Shown here: positions 8,194-15,889 of the stretch, in pieces
How positions within the stretch are numbered: the first letter of the stretch is position 1
Layout of the letters: each line of letters begins with the position of its first letter
Origin: Sinorhizobium sp. A49
GTDB lineage: Bacteria > Pseudomonadota > Alphaproteobacteria > Rhizobiales > Rhizobiaceae
Length of the DNA stretch: 64,000 bases
Assembly (NCBI RefSeq): GCF_002002725.1
Contig: NZ_MUNW01000037.1
Span: forward strand, 43,947 to 107,946
Direction: 5' to 3'
The notes under the pieces: generated by a model
Seen by the model: the letters and a program-made list of their open reading frames with translations, nothing else
Told to the model about the DNA's origin: nothing
The model's database searches: none
Made by a program: the position numbers and the translations under genes

Positions 8194-9103
8194 GGACAAC
8201 AACCTTGAAACCGATACGGACGCGATCCTGATAACCGGGCCGACCGCCAGCGGCAAGTCCGCGCTTGCGGTCGAATTGGCGCGGCGGCATGGCGGCGTGG
8301 TCATCAACGCCGACAGCATGCAGGTTTACGACTCCTTGCGGGTGCTGACCGCGCGCCCCGACGAGGTCGACATGGGCGGCGTCGAGCACTGTCTTTACGG
8401 CCACGTGCCGGCAGGCGCGGCCTATTCGACCGGGGTGTGGCTGCGCGAGGCCGAAGCCCTGGTCGCTGCACTTCGCAAGGACGGCCGGCTGCCGGTTTTC
8501 GTCGGCGGCACCGGGCTCTATTTCAAGGCGCTGACCGGCGGGCTTGCCGACATGCCGGAAATTCCCGCTGTCCTTCGTGACCGGTTGCGCGAGCGGTTGA
8601 GGCAGGAGGGGCCGGAAGGATTACATGCAGAGCTTGCGGCGCGCGATCCGCAGACGGCGGAGGCGCTGAAGCCCGGCGACGGCCAGCGCATCGTGCGGGC
8701 GCTCGAAGTGGTGGAGGCGACCGGCCAGTCGATCCGCGTCTACCAGCAGAAAAACGGTCCGCAGATCATCGATCAGCAGCGGGCGCGCAAGCTGGTGGTG
8801 CTGCCGGATCGCAAGGTGCTGCACAACCGCATCAATAGCCGCTTCGGCCTGATGCTTTCGGGTGGGGCGATCGACGAGGTGCGGGCGCTGATGGCACTCG
8901 ACCTTGACCAGACCATGCCGGTAATGAAGGCGATCGGCGTCAGCCAGATTGCAGCGCTCCTGCGCGGCGAGATCGATGAGGCCGAGGTGATCGAGACCGG
9001 CTCCGCCGCAACCCGCCAATATGCCAAGCGGCAGATGACCTGGTTTCGCAACCAGCTCGACGACAGCTGGAGGCGCATCGAGAGTGCTGCCGAGGCGCTT
9101 TGA
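8192..9103 (+). CDS. miaA: tRNA dimethylallyltransferase MiaA
   Basis: This enzyme transfers dimethylallyl from DMAPP to N6 of A37 in tRNAs that read UNN codons. It has 303 residues. The P-loop is ILITGPTASGKSALAVELAR (about residues 13-32), followed by INADSMQVYDSLRVLTARP, the conserved DSxQvY block, and VGGTGLYFKALTGG. The C-terminal part with ATRQYAKRQMTWFRNQ is the family signature that contacts tRNA. The start MDNNLETDTD is preferred over an upstream frame inside serB. It is divergent from serB with overlapping start codons, so each gene's leader and promoter must lie inside the other's coding region. Confidence 0.95.
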   Translation: MDNNLETDTDAILITGPTASGKSALAVELARRHGGVVINADSMQVYDSLRVLTARPDEVDMGGVEHCLYGHVPAGAAYSTGVWLREAEALVAALRKDGRLPVFVGGTGLYFKALTGGLADMPEIPAVLRDRLRERLRQEGPEGLHAELAARDPQTAEALKPGDGQRIVRALEVVEATGQSIRVYQQKNGPQIIDQQRARKLVVLPDRKVLHNRINSRFGLMLSGGAIDEVRALMALDLDQTMPVMKAIGVSQIAALLRGEIDEAEVIETGSAATRQYAKRQMTWFRNQLDDSWRRIESAAEAL

Positions 9104-9276
9104 ACTTTGGGTGCGATGATGTCATCGATTTCGGCGTGCGCGTTTACGGGGCGATTCTGAACACGGCATAATGCGTGCGGCCAGAACGAGCGAAATCTCG
9201 TTGCCGCAAGCAAGCAGATTGCATCAGCAATCCCCGTGGAAGCGACGACGGCCGAACCCGACCCGCCGCGTGGTTT

Positions 9277-10749
9277 TCAGCCGCCTTCCGTGACTTTTAC
9301 GCGAGGTGGCGCCCAGCTTCCTTTCTGAAGGCTGTCATCCGGTCCGTAGAGACGAAGATTGAGATAGAAGCCTTCGGCCGGCGACGGCAGCCAATTGGCT
9401 TTTTCGACCGCGTCCTTGGGGGCCTCATGCTGGATGTAGATCGTCAGAGAACCGTCTTCGGCGGTTTTCAAGCCCGGCGTGCGTCCGCCGATCGAGTAGC
9501 GCTTGATCGGGTTCTCCACGAAGGACCCATCCGAGAGGTGATACATCGACAGCGACCAGAAGGCGCTGACATTCGGCAATTGGCCTTTCTCGAAGCGCAT
9601 GGTGTATTCCTTCGAGCCTTCGAAGGGCTGTCCCTTGTCGTCCGTTCGGCCATCCATATAGATGGCTTCTTCGGGCGCATTGCCGCCGGTGTACCATTTC
9701 GCCCAGGCTGCGCGGAACAGATAGTCGGTGCCAATGATCCCGGACTTCGGATTCCATCGCCAGTTGTTGACGCTGGTGCCGACCGTCTGTGCATTGACGT
9801 CCATGACATGAAGGCCAAACTGATAGGCCTTGCTCAGACCGGCGACCTCTTCCGGCGAAAGGCTCTTGTAGTCGAACTCGGTGTTGCCTTTCTTGAAACC
9901 GATCTGCTTCAGACTGTCGGCAAGCACGGCATCCTGCACAGGCTTCGGCGGCGTGTGCTTCAAGGCGTTGGCGAGCTTGTAATAGAACTCGATCCCTTCC
10001 GGCAGGTCGGCCGGCTTTTCGTAGACGAGGCGCTGTTCGGAAAAGGCCATGTCCGGCGGGACCTGCGAGTCCGATTTGCCGAAATGGCTAAGCGGGGTCA
10101 GGCGGAGCTTGTCCTGGATTGCCTGTGCATTCTGAACGTCATCCGGCCCGTTGACGCCGATACGGCCCCACACGGCCATCGCATTGTACGGGCTGTCGAT
10201 CCGCTTGACGCCTTCCGGCAACTGGCCCTTCCAGTCGGGGCCAACGAACGCGTAGTTTCCGGCGTCGCGACCGGTGGTCCGCGAGCCGACATAGGCAAAG
10301 GTATCGCCATTGGGATCCCAGAGCTGGAAAACGTAATAGCGATCCGGCTCCACTTCGGGGACCGACAGAACCAGAGGTTCGCGGCTAAGATCCGTGAACG
10401 CTTGTGCGTAGAGCGTATCGTTGTTCGGTGTCGCGATCTGCTTGAATTCGGGACCGCGAAGATGGCGCACCAATCCGAACTGATTGACGACAGAGCGGGG
10501 GTTGCCCGTCGTGGCCTCGCTGCCCGGTACGGCTCGTGTACGCATCAAGTCCTCGAAGAACACCGATGGATATCCCCACATGACCGCGTTCAGCCCGAGA
10601 TAGAACGCCTGTGCTTCTCGGCCCTCCATCTTGCCGAGCTCAGGCGGGGGCGTGCGCTTGTCCGCGGCCAGGGCAGCAATGTTGCCGCTGCCCATTGCGA
10701 GGGCTACGGCGAGAACGCCGATCTTGAAGAAGGCTCTGGTGGGCTGCAT
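9277..10749 (-). CDS. Secreted DUF1254/DUF1214 protein
   Basis: The protein has about 490 residues and a signal peptide ending near NIAALAADKR. The N-terminal DUF1254 region includes AQAFYLGLNAVMWGYPSVFF and IATPNNDTLYAQAFTDLSREPL. The C-terminal DUF1214 region includes WSLSMYHLSDGSFVENPIKRY and GSLTIYIQHEAP. This two-domain family is common in proteobacteria and its biochemical role is not known. The second in-frame ATG (10749) is chosen because GGAG lies nine bases before it; a longer form starting at 10764 is possible. It is codirectional with the sulfatase upstream, across a repeat-bearing gap, and may be periplasmic or extracellular. Confidence 0.85.
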   Translation of the reverse strand: MQPTRAFFKIGVLAVALAMGSGNIAALAADKRTPPPELGKMEGREAQAFYLGLNAVMWGYPSVFFEDLMRTRAVPGSEATTGNPRSVVNQFGLVRHLRGPEFKQIATPNNDTLYAQAFTDLSREPLVLSVPEVEPDRYYVFQLWDPNGDTFAYVGSRTTGRDAGNYAFVGPDWKGQLPEGVKRIDSPYNAMAVWGRIGVNGPDDVQNAQAIQDKLRLTPLSHFGKSDSQVPPDMAFSEQRLVYEKPADLPEGIEFYYKLANALKHTPPKPVQDAVLADSLKQIGFKKGNTEFDYKSLSPEEVAGLSKAYQFGLHVMDVNAQTVGTSVNNWRWNPKSGIIGTDYLFRAAWAKWYTGGNAPEEAIYMDGRTDDKGQPFEGSKEYTMRFEKGQLPNVSAFWSLSMYHLSDGSFVENPIKRYSIGGRTPGLKTAEDGSLTIYIQHEAPKDAVEKANWLPSPAEGFYLNLRLYGPDDSLQKGSWAPPRVKVTEGG

Positions 10750-11009
10750 CTTGGTCAACTCCATACCCGGTTTGTGAATGTGTCCTTATCGAGAGTGCTG
10801 CCGAGATGGCGTGAATTTCTGGCGGGGGATCGCGCCCCTGGCAACGTTCGGCGTTTGGATTTGCGATCAGAAATTCTGCCGTGCAGGACAAAGCCGCCGT
10901 CCTCGGCGGCCTTGTCGTTTGGTGCGGGCGTTTGGTGCTGGGTGTCGTCTGGTCGCCCACGCAAAGACCCGCTTTCGTTCTTCTTCAGGCCACATCGGGA
11001 GATGTGACT
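10750..11009. other. Intergenic region with one hairpin
   Basis: This lies between the DUF1254 gene and the palindromic element at 11010. It contains an inverted repeat at about 10888-10915 (GCCGCCG...CGGCGGC core, one mismatch near the ends) with no clear T run. No coding frame is convincing. Confidence 0.45.
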
Positions 11010-11110
11010 AAAGCGCGTCGCGATCTTTCAGATTCGCATGACGCGCTTTAAGTTCTTGTTTTCACGCATGTCGTTATCGCAAAACCGCTGCACACTTTTG
11101 CGCGACATGC
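11010..11110. repeat. Two-palindrome rhizobial intergenic element abutting a stop codon
   Basis: The first inverted repeat has perfect 10-base arms (AAAGCGCGTC at 11010-11019, GACGCGCTTT at 11040-11049). The second pairs GCATGTCG (11066-11073) and CGCAAAA with TTTTGCG and CGACATGC (up to 11110). The pair resembles the second rhizobial mosaic family (RIME2-like), from memory. It ends one base before the sulfatase stop codon (11112-11114), so it forms that mRNA's 3' end. Confidence 0.6.
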
Positions 11111-11111
11111 T

Positions 11112-12830
11112 TTAGTTGCCTGTTGGCAGCGAGATCTTGAAGCCGTCCTTTGACAACTCTTCGCGTAGCCACTGGAACTGCTGGTACTTCGAGATCTCGA
11201 GCGGACCGGTGTAGGTTTCGCTCTGCAGCTTGCGCGGCGGATATTTCACATAGGTCTGCATCAGCTGCTTGATCGCGTCGCTAATGGTGACCATCGTCCA
11301 GGTGCGCTCCGTATAGTTGTTCATGAAGATGTCGTAGCGCTCCTGCGGATCCTGCCAGAGATCGAAGACCTGCGGGACCGTTGCGACATATTTGGATGCA
11401 CCTTTCCAGCCAAGGTTCGAATCGACCGCCAGTCCGCCAGTCGCCTGGCCGTCATCGCCGCGCAGGTTGAACACGGCCTTGTAGTTGCCGACGCGGGCAG
11501 CGCCGGGCGAAAGCTCGTTCTCCGTGAAGTAGAACCAGGAGGTGCGTTCCGACTTGCCCGTACCGAGCAGGATCGGCGACATGTCATAGCTGTCGAAGAT
11601 GATCGGTTGGCCTTCGCGGTCCTTGTCCGGCAGGGCGACGCCGGCGACCGCGGCGAAGGTTGCCATCAGATCGAGCCCGCCGACGATATCGTGGTTCTTG
11701 CTGTTAGGCTTGATCTTGCCCGGCCACACAGCGATAGCGGGAACGCGATTGCCGCCTTCGCGGACGGTGCCCTTGGTTCCACGGAATGGCGTGTAGCCGG
11801 CGTCAGGATACACATCCTGCCAGGCGCCGTTATCGGTGGTGTAGAATATGAGGGTATTTCTGTCCAAGCCGGTTTCATGGAGTTTATCCATGATGCGGCC
11901 AATGCGGGTGTCCAGTTCCACGATGCTGTCGGCATACTTCGATTTCGACATCGACTTATGCTCGAACTCCGGTGCAGGCATGTTCGGCTGATGCACCTTC
12001 ATGAAGTTGACGCTGATAAAGAAGGGCTTGCCGGATTTGGATGCGTCGTCAAGGAAGCCGACCGCGGCCTTCTCGACGTAGCTGTCGAAGAACGGAATAC
12101 CGACAACACCGGGTGCACCGTTGATCGTTGGGGTATCGACGTACTGGCCGTTGATCTTGAACTCCTCGACGGCCTTTTCACCCGTTTTGCCTGACAGGGC
12201 GCCTTTGGTTACGCGCTGGAACATCGCCCGCAGCTTCGGGTCCATGTCCGGGAACCAGGTCGGATCGGCGTAGGTGTAGGCGTTCAGGTGGTAGAGCCCG
12301 CAATATCTCATCACGTCGAAGCCCTGGGCGTTTGGCAGCGCGTAGTCAGCCTCCCCAAGGTGCCACTTGCCAGTGAAGTAGGTGTCGTAGCCGCCAAGCT
12401 TGAGAACGGACGCAAGTGTCCATTCGGCTGCAGGCAGGCCACCGCCCTGGCCTTGAAACGCGACGGTCGTCATGCCGCTGCGATTGGGAATGCGCCCCGT
12501 GATCATCGCTGCACGGCCGGGTGTGCAACTCGGCTGGGCGTAGAAGTCGAAGAACGTCATGCCATTGTCTGCCATCTTGTCGATGTTCGGCGTCGGCATT
12601 CCGCGGCCTTCGCCGCCGCCATACGGCCCGAGATCGCCGAAGCCGGTATCATCGGAAACAATCATGAGAATGTTCGGTTTGGCAGATTGCGTTGTCTGGG
12701 CTGCCGCCGACCCCCAGGGGACGGCGACGAACGTAAGCGCAGCAGCGGCTGTTGCGAGAAGCCTGCCTCGGGCTCCAAGGCCCAACCTGCGGCTTGTCAA
12801 TGAACGTGGTTGATCAGCTTGGTCTATCAT
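11112..12830 (-). CDS. Secreted Cys-type sulfatase (arylsulfatase family)
   Basis: This 572-residue sulfatase hydrolyses sulfate esters in the periplasm. It has a long signal region with a twin-Arg stretch (SRRLGLGARGR, about residues 13-23) and a hydrophobic segment ending SAAAQ. NILMIVSDDTGFGDLGPYGG supplies the metal-binding Asp pair (60-61). Cys102 in SCTPGRAAMITGR is the C-x-P-x-R site converted to formylglycine, and TGKWHLGE and YTTDNGAWQD are further active-site blocks. Start MIDQADQ (12830) has GAGGA eight bases upstream. The modifying enzyme (FGE or anSME) is not in this window. The natural substrate is unknown. A second, longer sulfatase lies at 18110. Confidence 0.9.
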   Translation of the reverse strand: MIDQADQPRSLTSRRLGLGARGRLLATAAAALTFVAVPWGSAAAQTTQSAKPNILMIVSDDTGFGDLGPYGGGEGRGMPTPNIDKMADNGMTFFDFYAQPSCTPGRAAMITGRIPNRSGMTTVAFQGQGGGLPAAEWTLASVLKLGGYDTYFTGKWHLGEADYALPNAQGFDVMRYCGLYHLNAYTYADPTWFPDMDPKLRAMFQRVTKGALSGKTGEKAVEEFKINGQYVDTPTINGAPGVVGIPFFDSYVEKAAVGFLDDASKSGKPFFISVNFMKVHQPNMPAPEFEHKSMSKSKYADSIVELDTRIGRIMDKLHETGLDRNTLIFYTTDNGAWQDVYPDAGYTPFRGTKGTVREGGNRVPAIAVWPGKIKPNSKNHDIVGGLDLMATFAAVAGVALPDKDREGQPIIFDSYDMSPILLGTGKSERTSWFYFTENELSPGAARVGNYKAVFNLRGDDGQATGGLAVDSNLGWKGASKYVATVPQVFDLWQDPQERYDIFMNNYTERTWTMVTISDAIKQLMQTYVKYPPRKLQSETYTGPLEISKYQQFQWLREELSKDGFKISLPTGN

Positions 12831-13270
12831 GATCAGTGTCCTCATCTGTTGTATGGATGTGACTGCGAACGAGATAGGCGGGAATAGGCGCAGCCCGGCC
12901 GGATAGGCCGAGCGGCAAAAAACCCGATGGCTGTCCTGGCATTCCGTGCCCTGTTGGGGCACGGTGCGCAGTCTCGTCTTTTTTAGAATTTTCGCAAGTA
13001 TGCTGCGGCTGCCAAGGCAACGACCGTCGGTTGACCTTGCGATGCCCCAGTGTGCGGTCGCCTGAGAGAATTCAGGTGCACCAGGGAGGCGACAAATCTG
13101 CTCGATGAGCCCTCCATCGTTACCGTTACAGAGTTGACTTTCATCCACATTAGATCACCCTAAATTGCGACCTGGACTGCTGTAGCGATCCGGTTGTCGG
13201 CGGCATCCGGAACAGGCGTTCAGGCGGTCATCATGGGGATGTCAGGTTATTCTTTTTCGAGGCGGGTCCG
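12831..13270. other. Divergent intergenic region between sulfatase and ion channel
   Basis: These 440 bases must hold the promoters of the sulfatase (leftward) and channel gene (rightward). The sulfatase frame stays open upstream to 13148, but that extension lacks a ribosome site and any family motif. I see no repeat or clear operator. Confidence 0.45.
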
Positions 13271-13612
13271 ATGGGGTCTAAATTCACAAGACGGATCTTC
13301 TTCGGCGAGTTCTATCGCCAGCTTGGCGTTGTCTGGCCAATCCTGTCCGCCATTCTCTGCATCATGGTTGGCGGTGGCCTGTTGATCGGGCGAATAGAGG
13401 AGTGGCGGGTGATGGACGCCCTGTATTTCACCTTCGTCACCGGTCTCACCATAGGTTACGGCGATCTGACGCCGAGCCATTTGTCTTCGCGCGTGCTGGC
13501 CATGTTGATCGGCTTTTCCGGGATTATCCTCACCGGCCTCGTTGCAGCCGTCAGTGTCCAGGCGCTGCAGGCGACCGCCCGTGAACACAACGACCGAAAG
13601 CCGCCGGACTGA
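13271..13612 (+). CDS. Small two-helix potassium channel protein
   Basis: This 113-residue membrane protein has two predicted helices (about residues 20-40 and 75-97) and a pore loop between them. The filter is TIGYGDLTP, the T-x-G-Y-G-D signature of K+ channels, giving a minimal Ion_trans_2 (KcsA-like) channel subunit that would work as a tetramer. There is no cytosolic gating (RCK) domain. It is followed, 64 bases later, by a Ca2+/H+ antiporter-like gene in the same direction, so the two may form an ion-transport pair. Confidence 0.85.
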   Translation: MGSKFTRRIFFGEFYRQLGVVWPILSAILCIMVGGGLLIGRIEEWRVMDALYFTFVTGLTIGYGDLTPSHLSSRVLAMLIGFSGIILTGLVAAVSVQALQATAREHNDRKPPD

Positions 13613-13676
13613 GCCTCGTTCAAGGGTCGCCTTCAGCCGCGCGGCCAGGAAACTTCAATGCTTTCCGGGAGATGTC

Positions 13677-14777
13677 ATGAGCCAGCTTTGGAATGAAATT
13701 CGGCACACGCCGCTTCTCTGGCTGCTCGTTCTGGCGCCGGTGGTGCTGGTGGCGCATAGCGCGTTACCGGAAGCGCACACGCTGCTCTTCCTGCTTTCGG
13801 TGTTGGCGATCATTCCATTGGCAACCCTGCTCAGCCACGCAACGGAAGCCGTCGCCGCCAGGACCGGCGACACGGTCGGCAGCCTTCTCAATGCGACGCT
13901 CGGCAATTTGACCGAACTCATCATTGCGCTCGCCGCCTTGCGACTTGGTCAATACACGCTGGTGAAGGCTTCGCTCGCCGGCGCCATCGTCTGCAACACG
14001 CTCTTCATGCTGGGGGCTTCGTTCCTGCTCGGCGGCCTCAAATACCATGTTCAGGATTACAACCGCGTCAGTGCGCGCCTGCAGACGAGCCTGCTTTTCC
14101 TGGCAACGGTCGCACTGATCGTACCGTCGGCAATGGCCGATGCCGACAATCTCGCTGCGGCACCGGATTTCATGCAGGATCTGAGCTTCGGTCTATCGAT
14201 CCTTCTGATCATCGCCTACGGGTTGGGCCTGTTCTTCTCCCTGAAGAGCCACCGCGAATTCTTCGGCAGCGTCGAGCACGCCAGCGCCTCGGATGAGGCT
14301 CCCTGGCCGTTGCGTGTCGCGCTTGCAACGCTTGCCGCCGTCACGGTTATGGTTGCTCTGGTCAGCGAAGTGTTCGTGGAATCGGTGCAGCAGGCGGCAG
14401 AAACGTTCGGCATGACGCCCGCCTTCGTGGGCTTTGTCGTCGTCGCACTTGTCGGGGCAGCCGCAGAAATGACGTCGGCATTTTCGGGTGCGCGCAAGAA
14501 CCGGCTGGATCTGAGCGTCGGCATTGCGCTGGGCAGTGCGGCCCAGATCGCCCTTTTCGTTGCTCCCGTTCTCGTGCTGTTGAGTTACGTCATCGGGCCC
14601 ACGCCGATGGACCTGCAGTTCTGGCCGGGTGCCGTCATCATGGTATTGGTCGCCACGATGACGGCCATCATCATCACAAACAGCGGTCGTGCCGCGTGGT
14701 TTTTGGGCGTGCTGATGCTGATGGTCTATCTGATTTTCGCCATGACGCTCTATCTGCTGCCACCCGTACTTTCGTGA
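13677..14777 (+). CDS. Ca2+/H+ antiporter (CaCA/ChaA-like)
   Basis: This 366-residue inner-membrane protein has about eleven hydrophobic segments. Two repeated motifs typical of the CaCA family are present: SHATEAVAARTGDTVGSLLN, leading into ATLGNLTELIIALAAL (about residues 42-83), and GAAAEMTSAFSGARKNRLDL, leading into IALGSAAQIALFVAPV (about 260-300). The conserved acidic residues in the two helices bind the cation. It exchanges cytosolic Ca2+ (perhaps also Na+) for protons. ATG 13677 has GGGAGA 5-10 bases upstream. A longer frame from 13542 overlaps the channel gene and has no supporting motif. Confidence 0.88.
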   Translation: MSQLWNEIRHTPLLWLLVLAPVVLVAHSALPEAHTLLFLLSVLAIIPLATLLSHATEAVAARTGDTVGSLLNATLGNLTELIIALAALRLGQYTLVKASLAGAIVCNTLFMLGASFLLGGLKYHVQDYNRVSARLQTSLLFLATVALIVPSAMADADNLAAAPDFMQDLSFGLSILLIIAYGLGLFFSLKSHREFFGSVEHASASDEAPWPLRVALATLAAVTVMVALVSEVFVESVQQAAETFGMTPAFVGFVVVALVGAAAEMTSAFSGARKNRLDLSVGIALGSAAQIALFVAPVLVLLSYVIGPTPMDLQFWPGAVIMVLVATMTAIIITNSGRAAWFLGVLMLMVYLIFAMTLYLLPPVLS

Positions 14778-14840
14778 GTTTACGCGCGGGTACGCATGCC
14801 GACGACAGGCGCGGCGTTGCGGCGCGCCCGATCTCGGGCG

Positions 14841-15641
14841 TTACTTCGGAAACAGGAATGTCATCGTCAGCCGGACACCGAGACCCTCCGGGCCGTTGTC
14901 GGGTGCTTGCGCCCAATAGCGCACGCCTGCGCCAAGGCTGATCGGCTGCTTGTCGATGGTGATCAGCTTGGAGATGTTGAAGTTGATCGGGACAGTCCAC
15001 TCATCCGCCTTCCAGTCGTAGGTGGATTCGGTGTTGAGCGCGAAAGTCCAGGCGTCCGCGGTGGTGTAGGACAGGAACGGCTGCAGGAAGGTGGAGCTGA
15101 TGTCGTTGCGCTCGTCGCTGCCGGCAAACGACCAGATGTGATTGGCAAGTGCGCCATAGGTCCATTCGCCTTCCTGCTTGAGCACGACGACGGTCGGGCC
15201 GGCGCCCCATTTTTCGCCGCCGAGCAGGTCGTCGGTTGCAGTCGGGATCAGGAAGGCAGGCCCCACACCCCAGATGATCCCGCTTTCCGTCGGCTTGACC
15301 GGCGAGAAGAAGAAGCTCTGCAGCGTATCGCCGAGGCCGAACTGCGAGCCGCTCGGGCCGGCAATGTCGTTCTGCGAGGTTACCGGCAGAATGGTGCGCG
15401 AAATGACGTTCCAGTCGGCGTTCAGCGAGAAGGGAATGACCGGCTGGATGTTGAGTGTGGACTTGTTGCCGTCGTCAGGCCCGTAGCCGCGGTCATAATT
15501 GAACTGGAAGGGCACGCTGATCATCGAGGCGATCGGGTTCGACAGCTTCTTGGCGAGATCCGCATTCGAATCCTGCGCCTGCGCCGTCGTCGCGAATATG
15601 GCGGACAAGGCTGTGGCGTATTTCAACCTGGCATATCGCAT
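14841..15641 (-). CDS. Outer-membrane beta-barrel protein (transporter-like)
   Basis: This 266-residue protein has a signal peptide ending TTAQAQ. The rest is alternating beta-strand sequence with aromatic girdles, for example MISVPFQFNYDRGYGP, LNIQPVIPFSLNADWNVISR and WGAGPTVVVLKQEGEWTYGA, ending in a terminal Phe-containing strand (LTMTFLFPK). This matches the family often labelled 'transporter' or phenol-degradation-associated barrel (PF13557-like). The substrate is unknown. The start is set at MRYARLK because GAGGGGG sits about eight bases upstream; eleven more in-frame codons exist. It converges on the Ca2+/H+ antiporter. Confidence 0.75.
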   Translation of the reverse strand: MRYARLKYATALSAIFATTAQAQDSNADLAKKLSNPIASMISVPFQFNYDRGYGPDDGNKSTLNIQPVIPFSLNADWNVISRTILPVTSQNDIAGPSGSQFGLGDTLQSFFFSPVKPTESGIIWGVGPAFLIPTATDDLLGGEKWGAGPTVVVLKQEGEWTYGALANHIWSFAGSDERNDISSTFLQPFLSYTTADAWTFALNTESTYDWKADEWTVPINFNISKLITIDKQPISLGAGVRYWAQAPDNGPEGLGVRLTMTFLFPK

Positions 15642-15889
15642 GATCGACCCCCTCAGTCGCTTCCTGAGCTGCATGCCGGAGCGGTGCTCGTGGGCGACTC
15701 CAGCACACGCGCAGTCTGGCCGCGGGATGCAACTTTAGCAACTGCAATAAAGCAGGAGCAAAATCAGGGGGGCGTCGCTTGGGACGTTCGCCGATGTCGG
15801 CGACAGAGCAAGACGTTTGCCGTTCGCTCAGGTTCCGGCCGAGCAACGCAAAGGCATGAGGGGCGACGCTTTGCCAAGCGCGCCCGGCG

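Noticed and set aside
9175..11007. 610-codon plus-strand frame opposite the DUF1254 gene
   Set aside because: It is antisense to a well-formed secreted protein with signal peptide and family motifs; its own translation has no recognisable domain.
12831..13148. Upstream in-frame extension of the first sulfatase
   Set aside because: The extension adds 106 residues before the signal peptide with no family match, and a good ribosome site supports the start at 12830.
13149..13270. Possible N-terminal extension or small gene before the K+ channel gene
   Set aside because: No start codon with a ribosome site and no hydrophobic or motif content was seen; this is more likely promoter sequence.
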